A stretch of 64,000 nucleotides of DNA from Melieria omissa (lineage: Eukaryota; Arthropoda; Insecta; Diptera; Ulidiidae), in assembly GCA_963971225.1 (NCBI GenBank), contig OZ020269.1, forward strand, positions 39,143,264 through 39,207,263, in the 5' to 3' direction. Shown in pieces: positions 1 through 11,562 of the stretch (positions are counted from its first letter, which is position 1; each line of letters begins with the position of its first letter). The notes below the pieces were generated by a model. It did no database searches and was not told where the DNA came from. It worked only from the letters and a program-made list of their open reading frames with translations. The position numbers were made by a program, and so were the translations under genes.

Positions 1-384
1 ATATCCTATGTTAACATCAATGAAACACAGAATCATTTGGTAGGTATTAATACTGATTTACCAACATGTACCGTAGCTTCGTTTTATTAGTTTAGAGGGC
101 ACGGAAAGTGGGCGTGGCCGATTATATTATAGCCTATGTTTGCCGCAATGACACGCTGAATCGTTTGATACCCATATTGCTAAGACAAATATACCATGGC
201 TGATTTGGTATTATAGTGGGCGTGATGAAAAAACCATATCAGGTAGGCGTGGTCAATCTTATATATCCTATGTTAACATCAATGAAACACGGAATCATTT
301 GGTATTAATACTGATTTACCAACATGTACCGTAGCTTCGTTTTGTTAGTTTAGTGGGCACGGAAAGTGGGCGTGGCCGATTATG
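1..384. repeat. Tandem array with ~130 bp units inside the Helitron
   Basis: Positions 1-126 and 263-384 are nearly identical (CCTATGTTAACATCAATGAA, then GGGCACGGAAAGTGGGCGTG). Positions 127-262 recur after the P-like insertion at 1740-1870 (AGCCTATGTTTGCCGCAATG). Each unit ends with a GTGGGCGTGG-type motif and starts with TATAGCCTATGT or TATATCCTATGT, so the array is a dimer repeat of about 262 bp. Confidence 0.75.
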
Positions 385-390
385 TTATAG

Positions 391-1739
391 CAAAAAGTAT
401 GAAACATAAAGAGTGTGCATCTCATACAAGCAAAAATTTGAATGCGGGTGCTGATATCGCCACCCGTCTTCTGGATGCGGGGGGGGTAGACAACAAGAGG
501 AAACATTTGAAACGACAGTACAATGCTCTGAGCGCAAATCATAGAAACACGAATGCCGCGTCTGTGCTCACTCGTTCATTCTCGCTCAATTGTGCGAAGA
601 GGAGGAAGACGATGTGCTGTTGTTCTTGTTGTTGCGCTGGCGAAAAGCTGAAATTGTAAAACGATTTCTATTTTCTGGCTGGCTTTTGTTCTTCTTCTAT
701 AAGCCTGCACGGCGTCGCATATTGCTCCTGAACTCACTGACGACTGTAGCGTGCGCAAAATCATAGAAAAGAAAATAAAATATGGCTGGCATGGCGACCT
801 ATACTACGACCTCGCGACCTCGCTACAGGCAATTAAAAAATAAATAATAAGTAATCAATAAAAATGGAATTGGAAAGAAAAGAAAACGTCTCGTTCTTTG
901 GAACTTTTCTTACGGCCCACATATAATGCTTGTTTAAAAGAACTAAAATAAGAAAATCTAATATTGTAAATTTATGATCACATCATTCGCAATGGAATCA
1001 TTCAGGTGTAGAACATTTAAACTATTTTTAAACGTAGGCATGCCGCAATACAATTTTCTTATGACATAATACTTGTCTTATTATTTCTTTATTTAGTGCT
1101 TTTGCCCTATTGAAGGTCAATAGACCTATTAAATTCTGTTTTTCCATACGATCTTCTAACCCTCCGTTAGATTTCGATAAAAAAAAACATTAAAACACGC
1201 ATCTAATTATTTTTAATTTCAAGTGTTTCACGAATTTTGAAGTCAATATGCCTATCAGTTCATTTTTTTTCGTAGTTTTCCCATATTCTCTAAATTGTAA
1301 TCAAGCATGTGAAAATATAAACAAATAATTTTACTTCGAACTCGCCACGCAAAAATATTTGCAAACATTTTAAATTGGGATCACCCACCAAATTTTTAAA
1401 TTAATCAAAGCATTGGCCAGCAAAAAGCCATACATCACAAACATTCGATTGCTGGTGACATTGCAGCAAAATCAATCAAAACACAAAAAAGCATACACAC
1501 AATAAACGACAACACCAAAAACATTAGCGAATCCCGAATCATCTTCGTTGAAACGACGATGACGATGCTTTGGTTCGTTGTTTACTCTTCGCTTGCGCTT
1601 CGACGAACAAGATCGCAAACTGTTGAGCGCGAGCAAATTTCCCGCAAGCTATGCCTCCGCTCATCTCTTCCCGCCCGCATCAAGAAACACGCTTGACAAA
1701 TTTTTGAAGATGCGTATTCTTTATATTCTATATTCTTTG
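391..1739. mobile_element. P-like transposon, internally deleted copy (1.35 kb)
   Basis: The ends are imperfect inverted repeats beginning CAAAAAGTATG at 391 and, on the other strand, CAAAGAATATAG at 1739. GTTATAG flanks both sides (384-390 and 1740-1746), and the host Helitron unit continues across it, so the empty site is known. About 905-1020 matches the 3' end of the THAP transposase gene of the large copy (43500-43630), about 600-770 matches copy three, about 1300-1400 matches the 5' tandem unit and 1440-1625 matches 53275-53455. It is therefore a deletion derivative of the P-like family. Short open frames inside are not genes. Confidence 0.8.
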
Positions 1740-2016
1740 GTTATAGCCTATGTTTGCCGCAATGATAAGCTGAATCGTTTGATACCCATATTGCCTTAAA
1801 AAAGCATACTATAGATGAGTTTTGTTACCATAGTGGGCGTAAGAAGGGGGCGTGGTCCTTCTAATATAGCCTATGTACCATTCCCATAGAAAAAAAAAGG
1901 TTTGGTGCTTATTTCATCTAAATCGGTTCAGTGGTGTTTGCCTGATTGTGGCTCAAAAAACGTCACACTTGCTTTTATATAATAGTATAGATAAGTATAT
2001 TTTTCGTTGTCGATAA

Positions 2017-2950
2017 CACAGTGCAACACTGAAAAAAGGGACAAGGTCAAACCCATCTCATTCGATAGATGACCTGAGTAGATGAAAAAGTACCAAGGGA
2101 TTTTTCTCGGAATGTTCGAGTTTTTTCTTAAATGCAGTTTAAAGATAGCGGCTTAATGCCCCTTCCCGAAACTTTTAAAACATCATATCTTTTGACTCAA
2201 ATGTTAGAAAGGAATAATTTTTACGTCAAATGAAAGCTAATGATATGAAGTCGATGACACAATATCCTTTTTGGAAACATTTTATGAAAAAGAATATGAA
2301 GGACCTCAATTAAATTTTTATCCTTGAATATCCTGGAAACCGTGAGAGCTAAATTTATATAAGTGACTTCTGGTGAAAAAGCATTCAAAAATCTATACGG
2401 CTTATAAATTTCATGTAAATCATTTTTACAATTAAGACTCTACAACGATTAAAAAAATGTGCTTTGCTACATTCGATGTTTTTACTAAGAAGCTACGAGA
2501 TATTTTGTACAGAAAAACATGAATTCGGCAGTGTATAATTTTTTAAACGCTGTAGTGGCTTAACAATCAAAGTGATTGAAATGAAATTGATGTGCAGTAT
2601 AGATCTTTGAATGCTTTTTTACCAGAAGTCACTTACATAAATTTATCTCGCACGGTGTCCAGGTTATTTAAGGATACAAATTTAATTGAGGTCCTTCATA
2701 TCCCTTTTCAGAAAATTTTTCGAAAAAGGATATTGTGTCATCGACTTCATATCATTAGCTTTCATTTGGCGTAAAAGTTATTCCTTTCTGACATTTGAGT
2801 CAAGAGATATGATGTTTTAAAAGTTTCGGGAACTGCATTTAAAAAAAAACTCGAACATTCCGAGAAAAATTCCTTGGCACTTTTTCATCTATCGAATGAG
2901 ACGGGTTTGACCTTGTCCCTCGAAATTTTTTTTGAATTTGTTGCACTGTG
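2017..2950. mobile_element. Foldback/MITE element, copy A (TAA duplication)
   Basis: The ends are CACAGTGCAACA and TGTTGCACTGTG, flanked by TAA on both sides (2014-2016, 2951-2953). The arms are long inverted repeats of about 430 bp (for example GGGACAAGGTCAAACCC at the left, complemented near 2920), with a short centre near 2440-2590. A second copy lies at 19517-20480. The TAA duplication fits PIF/Harbinger or CACTA-type transposases; no coding sequence is present. Confidence 0.8.
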
Positions 2951-2956
2951 TAATTA

Positions 2957-3694
2957 CACTGTGCAAGTCCAAAATTTAGACATGGGGGGGACCTACTGGG
3001 TGAGTTTCCTATAGGTATACTGAGTTGAGATCCACCAGCCGTTTGGTAAGATTGGCTCTAGTTTAAGAGAAATCCGACTTTGAAGTTTGGTAATTTTCTG
3101 GAAGTTTGTCGCTTAAGTCTTCGAACATTTAAATGCTAATAGGTCCTAAATCGTTCCGAATATCGCTTTACTGTCTTCGGCAAGTTTGTAGATATTTTAA
3201 CGACCAACAAATTTGCTTAAGACACTAATGCAAAAAAACCACATTCAAACTGTGTAATTGCGATATGTGCATTTTTTGGCGCACCGCAACGTGGCATATG
3301 AGTCTCATTTAATTGTAATATTAATATAAATAAATGACGCTCATACGCCACGTTGCGCTGCGCCAAAAAATGCACATATCGCAATTACACAGTTTGAATG
3401 TGGTTTTTTGCATTGGTGTCTTAAGCAAATTTGTTGGTCGTTAAAATATCTACAAACTTGCCGAAGACAGTAAAGCGAAATTCGGAACGATTTAGGACCT
3501 ATTAGCATTTAAATGTTCGAAGACTTAAGCGACAAACTTCCAGAAAATTACCAAACTTCAAAGTCGGATTTCTCTTAAACTAGAGCCAATCTTACCAAAC
3601 GGCTGGTGGATCTCAACTCAGTATACCTATAGGAAACTCACCCAGTAGGTCCCCCCCATGTCGAAATTTTTTAGGGCAAATTTCACGCACAGTG
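2957..3694. mobile_element. Foldback element with near-perfect 340 bp arms (TTA duplication)
   Basis: It begins CACTGTGCAAG at 2957 and ends GCACAGTG at 3694, with TTA duplicated at 2954-2956 and 3695-3697. The arms 2987-3296 and 3350-3660 are almost perfect reverse complements (CATGGGGGGGACCTACTGGG at 2981 pairs with 3650s), with a loop of about 50 bp around 3300-3350. It is inserted three bases from copy A. There is no coding capacity. Confidence 0.8.
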
Positions 3695-3697
3695 TTA

Positions 3698-4430
3698 TTA
3701 TTCTGGGATTTTTGTTTTTTACATTGCTTCATAACTTTTACTTATGACTTTTTTAATTTACGTTACCGATTATTATTATTATTTTGAGAAATTTATTTTT
3801 TTACGTTGTCTCATAACTTTTATTTATGATTTTTTTTCATTTACGTTGCCGATAACTATTATTTTGAAAACAAAATTGTTTACGTTGAATTACTACATTT
3901 TGGATATTAATTAATTTTTAATTGTTTTAAATCGACCAACTTAAATTAACTGCAGAAACCTAATTTCCACCAACAAATAAACAATTAAAAATCAATTCAT
4001 ACTCAAAATGTGGTAAGGCAACGTAAATAAAAAAAAATTCTTAAAAAGTTAAATATAAATATTATATATAATATATAATAAAAGTTATGAGGCAACGTAA
4101 AAAGTATTTTCTTTCAAATAATAGTTATCGGCAACGTAAATGAAAAAAAACATCAAAAATAAAAGTTATGAAGCAACGTAAAAAAAATGTTCTCAAAATA
4201 ATAGTTATCGGTAACGTAAATAAAAAAAGTCATAAATAAAAGTTATGAGGCAACGTAAATAAAAAAAATTCCAAAATAATAATTATTGAGAATGAAAAAA
4301 ATATTTATTTCTCATAAAAGTTATTATGCAACGTAAAAATTAATTCTCGCAAATAATAATTATAATCAACAAATAAAATTTATGTTGCATTGTAATAGTT
4401 ACATTGCAATTAATATCTTAAAAAACTTAT
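3698..4430. repeat. Foldback-like palindrome with tandem subrepeats in its arms
   Basis: The right arm repeats a unit like AAAGTTATGAGGCAACGTAA at about 50-60 bp spacing (4080-4360). The left arm carries the complement (TTACGTTGTCTCATAACTTT and similar, 3720-3880). The centre lies near 3920-4010. Arms built of tandem units are the hallmark of FB-type foldback elements. Exact ends are not clear. Confidence 0.6.
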
Positions 4431-4439
4431 AATAGTTAA

Positions 4440-5600
4440 GTCCCTGCTTTGTGAAAAAATGGTTACGAATTTAATATTCATAGCATTGTCCATCACTAGC
4501 TATAACTTTTTCCCATTTTTCTGGCAATTCACGAATACCCTTTCTGAAAAATTCGGCCGGCTTTTCCGCTATCTACGAATTGATTCAATTTTGACTTCTT
4601 CATAATTGGAGAAGTGCTGTTCAGCCAGGCCATGTTGCATTGATCGGAAGAGATAGTAATCGGATGGCGCAAGGTCTGGACTATACGGCGGGTGGTGTAG
4701 GACATCCCATTTGAGCGCTTCAAGGTAGGTTTTGACGACCTGTGCAACATGTGGCCGAGCATTGTCATGTTGTAAAATTACCTTGCCGTGCCTTTGTTCA
4801 TATTCCGGCCGTTTTTCGCGCAGTGCTCGGCTTAAACGCATCATTTGTCGTCGGTAGCCTTCCCCTGTGGTCGTTTCATTAGGTTGCAACAGCTCATAGT
4901 AGATCACACCCAGCTGGTCCCACCAAATACACAGCATAACCTTCAGGCTATGAATATTCTGAACGGCCGTCGATGACGATGCATGGCCGGGGTATCCATA
5001 CGTTGCTCGACGTTTTGGATTATCGTAATGGACCCACTTTTCATCGCCAGTGACAATTCGATGCAAAAAACTGTTTCTTTTGTGCCGTTGAAGCAGTTGT
5101 TCACACGTGAAAAATCGGTGTTCGACGTCTCTTGGCTTCAATTCATACGGCACCCAATGGCCTACCTTCCGGATCATTCCCATTGCTTTTAGACGATCGG
5201 AAATGGTTTGTTGAGCGACGCCAAGTGATTTTGCAAGTTCTTCTTGCGTTTGGGATGGATCTTGGTCGAGCAATGTCTCCAATTTGCGATCTTCAAACTT
5301 TTTTGGCTGTCCGGGTCGTTCATCGTCCTCCAAGTCAAAATTGCCACTTTTAAACCGTGCTCAGCTAGAGCATGCACACCATACACTTCCACCAAAATAC
5401 GATGACTTTCGGCAGCCTTTTTCTTCATATTGAAGTAATGAAGAAGTACTTCAAAAATTCGGCATTTTCAGAGTAAAAAAAAGTATTGTTGTTTACGCTT
5501 CAGCTAAATGACACATACTGATTCTGAAACTATATGACAATAGCTTTCCAACACATATTTGGAAAGGTTCTAGTAGAAAACCGCACGAATTAACCGGTAC
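4440..5600 (-). mobile_element. mariner element 1 (decayed)
   Basis: The extent is judged from a broken mariner transposase gene plus flanking sequence. No matching terminal inverted repeats or TA duplication could be assigned with confidence, so the ends are approximate. Confidence 0.6.
4472..5440 (-). pseudogene. mariner transposase pseudogene (DD34D)
   Basis: A transposase that cuts and pastes mariner ends at TA sites. Visible in order are an N-terminal helix-turn-helix region (KKKAAESHRILVEVYG), a second one (LAKSLGVAQQTISDRLKAMG), the linker motif WVPYEL, first catalytic Asp in VTGDEKW, second in LQHDNARPHVA and third in YSPDLAPSDYYLF. The spacing of the last two fits 34 residues. A frameshift lies near 5340-5360 and one or two more near 4570-4600, before the C-terminal EFFRKGIRELPEKWE block. 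It is close to Mos1-type mariners; the subfamily is not assigned. Confidence 0.85.
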
Positions 5601-5793
5601 CCCTATTATTTAAAGATACTTAAAAGAAAACAAAACATGAACTCGAAATTTCTTTACATTTAATTTCTTTCCCTTTTTTGTTTCTTTGGTGTTCTTTTGG
5701 AGCGGTTATTCGAGTCGGTTTTCCGATCATTTCTTGCTTTATTTTCGATGCATTTTAAGCTTGCCATAGTCTACGGTATGTTTAGGAGCGACG

Positions 5794-7258
5794 CACAGTG
5801 CTCCGACTCCATACAAAATTGGGACAAAAGTAGGAGTGCTCTAAATTCGCTGAAAATTTTTAATCTGAATTATTTGGGGCTACTACTACTATTTCAAAAA
5901 TTATGTTTATTAATTATTGTTTTCCAAAAATATATATAGTTAAAAAAAATCGAAAATCACCGCTGGAACTATAATGATGAAATTTGGTCAAAATAGTATT
6001 TTAAAAAGTCAACCTTTAAAGAGGAGCGATTTTAAAAAATTCGATCTTGACAGGCCCGAAGCGGGGTGATGAAGCTTATATAGACGGACATTGTTGGTCG
6101 GACAATCCGACCAGTTTTAAAATTTTGTATATAAATAAATACTTAAAGAAAAATAACGAAACACGTATTTCAGCGTTTTTCTTAATTCGACCTTCAAAGG
6201 GTGGAAAGAGAGTGATGAAGTTGCTTGAAGGAAACCATTTTTGGTTTTATTTCCGTAGAGCTTAACATAGGGATGAAACAGCTATAAAGATGCAATGCTA
6301 TGATACAATTTGCAGGTTAACAGAAAGTAATTGCCATTTTTCAAACCGTTTATTCAGTTTCACTATCATCAAGAAAGATATTTTTAATCCCCACAGAAAC
6401 AGTTAGTTTTCTCCCATAGTTTGCTTCTTTGTTATAAACAAGTGTAAATAATGCAAGGTAATTTTAACAAAATTGCCTTCCTTAACTTTTCTCCATATTC
6501 AGAGAAAATATTAGCATTTAATCACATTTTAGCAAAAAATGTCTTAGTAATGGGAAAAACTAGGATAATATGGCTCTAAACGGGTAAGCCAAACCCATTT
6601 TTATATTGAACATTCATAATTTGTGGCATTGGCTTTGTTAATATAGAAGTTTTCATATTTTATGCAGGACTTTCGTAAGACAACTCTGTCTTAAGTGGGT
6701 GGACCATGCCCATTTTAAATAGCGACAGCTATATCCAGTTACATCACTTTCTGGGCGTTTTCCAAGATCGCAAAAAATCGCAGAATTTTTTTTAATGATC
6801 CAAAAGAAGAAAGTCCATTCTAGAGGATGATGTAAAAAAGTAGGTTTAATAACGCGCAATTCGACATTTTCGATCCACAAAAGTATATCGTTTTTATAGT
6901 TTTAAATAAAAAAAATGTTTGGTTTAAATAATATACAAACCCGTTCTTTTACCTTTTTTTCAAAATAGCTCGTGAAATGATTTCTTTGACTCTTATAAGT
7001 GCACAGCAACAACATTTTCTCCGATTGAAGCGAAAATAATCTTTTCGTTATGTTTTCAATTGTTGACGTTCAAAACTGCATTTTATCAGAAAACCATATT
7101 TTTTGATTTTGATCAACTTGTAAATGCTAAACCTCTCTCAAAATTTACCCGATCAATAGTTTTAGGTATTGCTTAATGGAAGTATTATCTTTCAAATGGC
7201 ACCTATTAAAATAAATAAAAAAAATTTTTCTACTTTTGTCCCACTTCAAAGCACTGTG
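5794..7258. mobile_element. Transib-like non-autonomous element
   Basis: The ends are CACAGTGCTCC and GAAGCACTGTG reading inward. GGGACAAAAGTAG follows about 35 bp and 20 bp in on the two sides in inverted orientation. A perfect 5-bp duplication CGACG flanks it (5789-5793, 7259-7263). Five-bp GC-rich duplications and a CACWRTG start are the known pattern of Transib, the family related to RAG1; CACAGTG equals the V(D)J heptamer. No transposase is visible in the 1465 bp, only AT-rich sequence with short open frames. Confidence 0.65.
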
Positions 7259-7590
7259 CGACGTTTTTATTTACGTTTTCTTCACCAGAGTTTGGTCCGT
7301 TGTCAAAAGTTGTTGTTTGTTTTATTTACATCAAGTGGAACAACACAACACATTTTTCTCGATTTGGTAGATTTTTGCAATGATATTTCGTAATAGTCTT
7401 ATTGGTTCTCTAATTACTCATATAAAAAAGCGTTAATGATCGCTAAATGTAAGTAATTGTTTCTTGCACTGCCCGGCTTATTTTATTTATTTATTTTTAT
7501 TTGTTACGGTTTTACAAACCTAATTCAAAATACCTTAATATTAAATAACAATTTGCAAATATAAAACTATGTACTACAAAACGACAGCAT

Positions 7591-10342
7591 TTATCTTATC
7601 TCCAACGTTTTAGTGTAATCATATAATTTTTTTCTGTATAAATTTATATTACAGCTTTTAATACTCTCAGGCAACTCGTTGTAGCATTTTAACCCTTTAT
7701 AAAAGAGACTGTTTTTTTCCGATTCTGTTTTATAAAAATGTAATTTAAAGCGTTTCTCTTTCTTGTGTTCTTGTGGCAAATATCCGTTCTTAATGTTATA
7801 TATAAATTTCATGGTGTGAAAAAAATTTGTTGTTTTACGCTTAGCCAATTTAAGCTATGTAGCATTTCTTTTATTGTTGTATCATAGCGTTTATTTAAAA
7901 TGAATCTCATAGCTTTATTTTGCATTTTCTGCAGCTTTTCAATTTGAAAATCTCTCATAATAAACAAAATTGTGGGACAGTAGATAAAATGGGGCTCAAC
8001 AATTGATCTATATATTTTTATTTTATAAGGTGTACTTAAATGTTTGCAAGTTCTTTTAATAAACCATATTTTCTTAGCTATTTTGCTTATGGTGAGGTCA
8101 ATATGGTCGTCAAATTTCAATCTAGCATCAATTTGAATACAAAGATACTTAATACTTTGTGCGTTTTCAATTTCTTTATTATTTATTTTAAGACTTATGA
8201 TATTTGCAACAGTTCTTCTTGTTATGATCATGAATTTTGTTTTATCAATATTAATTTTTAATTTGTTAGCACAAAGCCAAATATAGAGAGCATCTAAATC
8301 AGTTTGTAACTTTTCTCTTATGTCATTTTCGTTTGTGCCATATATCGAGATTAATGCATCGTCAGCAAACAGCTTTATTGTACTAAATTTTAAAATGGAA
8401 TTAATATCGTTAATATAAGTATTGAATAAGATGGGAGCCAGAACTGAACCCTGTGGTAGGCCAATCTTGACGTCACACTCTTCTGAAATTGACGAACCAA
8501 TTATTGTGCGTTGTTTACGATTAGATAAAAAACTCTCAAACCACTTCAACTCTACACTTCTAATACCAATTGCTGACAATTTATCCAATAATATTTTTTG
8601 GTAAATTGTTTCAAATGCTCTTTTTAGATCGATAAAAACCGCTAATATCGAATTTTTATTGTTAAGTTCCTCTTTCCACTCAGCTACAACCATGTTTAAA
8701 GCTGTCTCGCAGGAATGTTTTTCCCTAAATCCTGACTGCTGAGGTATAAGTATCTTATTACTTTCTAAATATTGCACTAATTGGTGTTTTACTACAGTTT
8801 CTAAAATTTTTTCATCACAGGGTAGTGTGTTTATTGGCCGCAGCTCTTCTGCTTTTATGGTGTTTTTAACTTTTTCGATTGGGACTATAATTGAAGTTTT
8901 CCACAAGTTTGGCACTACACCACTGCTTAGGCTTTCATTTATGATTTGAGCATAAAAGAAACCTAAATACGGCACAGAATCCTTTACAACGCCTTCTGAT
9001 AGTAATTTTTTTCCTCCCTTCTTGTTTTTAAACTTCTGGACTATATCTTCGATATCCTTAGCTGTTACATGATTTAATTTAAAGCGAGTATTTGACTGAT
9101 GAGATATATTAGTGTCTCTATCAACAACTTCTATATTGCTGCTTATATCTGCAATGCTATCTACAAAAAACTTATTTAAATTGTCTGCAATAGCTAGCTC
9201 ATTATCAAACATTTGACCATTGATAACAATCTTATTAATAGAAGAATTTTCCTTCCACATGCTTATTGCTTGTTTTAGGCACTTCCACATCATTCTACTA
9301 TCGTGTCTGTTGTTATCTATCTTAAATTCCATATGTTTCACTTTTTTAGTTTTTACTAATTTTTTGTATGCTTTCTTTATATTTCGATATTCCTCCCAGT
9401 CTCCCGATATTTTGGCCGTTTTATACAATTCAAATTTGTGCTTGTTAAGATTGGCTAACTCATTATCATACCACTTGTTCATGACTTTTAATTGCATTTC
9501 TTTTTCATACGTCAAATTTCGCATCACATTAAGAACACTGCAGTTAATCAACGACACCTTGCTCTCCAAGTCAATTTCATCAAAATTGCTGAAGTCGCAT
9601 AGGCGTAGTTGATTTATAAACGCTACACTATTATAACACTCCCATGAAGTTATTTTTATCCTGCTTCGCATATGAAATTTAGGGCTATGTTTTAATTTTA
9701 AATTGGATCGTTTCATGATCGGATATTTGATATTCTTCTAGTTTTTCACACACAATGTCATTAAAGTTTGTAAAAAGTAAATCAATTTTTGTTTTAGATG
9801 TATCGGTTATACGTGTATCGAAATCGACTTTTTGATACATCGAATGTGATTTACACAGTTCTATTAACTGTGTGGTATAAGTTGTTAGACTATTTAAGTT
9901 TATATTAAAATCACCTACGAGAATATTACGTTCTGAAAGTTCACAGGTATTACCTAAAACGTTACTCAGATAATTAATAAAATTAGCATCGCTTGAGCTG
10001 GGTGAGTGGTAAACTACCCCAATTTGCCATTTAGGGTTAAAATGCTTCAATTTTACAAATATACACCAAAGGTTTTTATCTATTGTTTTGTTATATTTAA
10101 TGCTATATTCAATAGCACTGTGTACATAGATTAAGACACCACCAGTGTGCCTGCTATAAGAGTCGCATCGTACGAAATTGTAAGTTTGTATGTTCAACTC
10201 TTGGTTAGTAATTTCCACTGTGGTACATGTTTCAGCACATAAGATTAGAGCTGGTTTTATAGTTTCAATAAGTTTTTCAAGTTCATATTAATTTGATAGA
10301 ATACTGTTTATATTAAGATAAATACAATTTAAATCTTTATTT
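7591..10342 (-). pseudogene. LINE ORF2 pseudogene: APE endonuclease + reverse transcriptase
   Basis: The endonuclease nicks target DNA and the reverse transcriptase copies the element RNA at the nick. The endonuclease opens with LNINSILSN, one stop codon, then ALILCAETC (catalytic Glu), VLIYVHS, ILVGDFNINL and ISDHETIQF. The reverse transcriptase has RPINTLPCDEKILE, AVFIDLKRAFETI, GLPQGSVLAPILFNTYIND and LFADDALISIYG (catalytic Asp pair). The C-terminal domain ends near 7591. Breaks are a stop near 10290, a frameshift near 9700 between endonuclease and linker, and a frameshift near 7840. No RNase H domain is seen. The domain set and FADD fit CR1/L2/jockey-type elements. Confidence 0.87.
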
Positions 10343-10978
10343 ATTAATTGCTATTTACGTGATTTTGTCTTACTTTGTAGATAACTTTTATAAGCTGGGC
10401 ATTCTCTACTGAACGCATAATGATTTACATCAACATCTAATAATTTTTTGTGAACCAATTCGCAGCAATTCACACACTTTAATATACTGGACCTACAATC
10501 TTTCACCTCATGATTTCCTGCGCATTTGCTGCAGGCTTTTTTATTAATGCATTCATTAGATTTATGATTGTATCCTAAACACTTAAAGCATCTCAGAACA
10601 CTTTCATGCTCAGATACGACACATGAATCCCATTCCACATTAATTCTCTTTTGTTTTAATATATTCTCATACGTCAACAGATCTCATACGTCAGCACCAG
10701 CTAACTCGAATTCGGAAACATATTTCCTATTTTCGGTTTCCGTATCCGATTATCGGATATTAAACTCGATTTTCGGAAGTGCGGCACTATGCAATTCGAA
10801 TTTAGCTGTCAAAGTCGCTCGAAAGTGGACAATTTTGTTCGTTTGGTGTAGAGCTAACGGATTAAAACCGAAGAACGGAAAACATCAAAACAGCAATCGC
10901 AAACGAAAGAAAATGTAAGTACTTCTAGAACTTATGCACATTAATGGATAAATATTAACATAAAACTGTTTCAATAGG

Positions 10979-11360
10979 GAAAATTCAACCAAAACTCAAC
11001 ACACAAAACAAGCGCAATTTCAAATTTTGCTAAATTTTATGGCGGACCATCCACAATTAGCAAAGGGGTATATAAAGGCGTCAGACGCCAAGCAAGCAAC
11101 AAATAATTTATGGAAGCTGAACTAAATGCAGCCGGGCCACCAATGCGGGATGTGGCCGGTTGGAAAAAAGTAAGTAAACGATAGTTTTTCCTTAAACCAA
11201 ATTTTGCTTATCTTTTATATGTCTTAGGTTTGGGCAGATCACAAGACACATCTTAAAAGTAAACTACGAAAGAACCGCATTCATTTATCAGGCACAGGTG
11301 GTGGCCCAGCAAAAATGTGTTGATTCACAGCGCTGGAGGAAGCTGTTATTGATTTATTAG
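10979..11360 (+). pseudogene. Harbinger Myb/SANT-like DNA-binding gene remnant with introns
   Basis: The accessory Harbinger protein helps the transposase bind and enter the nucleus. The exon 10979-11169 encodes FMADHPQLAKGYIKASDAK and, after a one-base shift near 11113, AAGPPMRDVAGWKK. Donor GTAAGT at 11170 and acceptor CTTAG at 11227 lead to VWADHKTHLKSKLRKNRIHL and SGTGGGPAK. An upstream exon probably ends at 10914 (GTAAGTAC, acceptor CAATAG). The W...GPP...W..VW.D.K pattern and TGGGP are the family signature. A frameshift makes it non-functional. Confidence 0.7.
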
Positions 11361-11429
11361 ATATCAGAGGGGCGATGGATGGTATAAGTGAGATTCGGAA
11401 ATTGAGCCGGAAATTTCGTACGAACCTAC

Positions 11430-11562
11430 AAATGCAAACATTTTCAAAAACATAGCAAATATTTAACAAATTGGTCAACTGCATGATATTTACACCGTCG
11501 CGTAACATTTTACGTTCCACTCGCTCGTCTTCATTACCTATCCATAAAGCAACCGAATCCAT
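11430..11562 (-). pseudogene. Harbinger transposase, N-terminal remnant
   Basis: From a Met at 11562 it reads MDSVALWIGNEDERVERKML, then RDGVNIMQLTN and, after a disordered stretch, FVRNFRLN. The pattern (ERK-LRD--N---L, F--NFRL) matches N-termini of insect Harbinger transposases. The DDE domain is absent: the frame runs straight into the end of the Myb-like gene on the other strand, so the deletion removed the rest. Confidence 0.6.

Larger units (their letters stand above)
1..1991 (-). mobile_element. DINE-1-like Helitron, 5' end at 1991, left end off window
   Basis: Read on the minus strand the element begins TCTATACTATTATATAAAAG at 1991, preceded by A, as expected for a Helitron inserted between A and T. 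A segment beginning at about 1960 (GACGTTTTTTGAGCC... CCACTGAACCGATTTAGATG) resembles the conserved 5' part of Drosophila DINE-1. Inside lies a tandem array with units near 130 bp, also typical of DINE-1. No Rep/helicase coding sequence is visible, so it is non-autonomous. A P-like element interrupts it at 391-1739. Confidence 0.6.

Noticed and set aside
366..659. A 97-codon plus-strand frame as a gene
   Set aside because: It spans the Helitron array border and the P-like end, and similar sequence at 57090 is not open.
2592..2774. 60-codon frame conserved at 20092-20274
   Set aside because: It is conserved because both are arms of the same foldback element; no protein family recognised.
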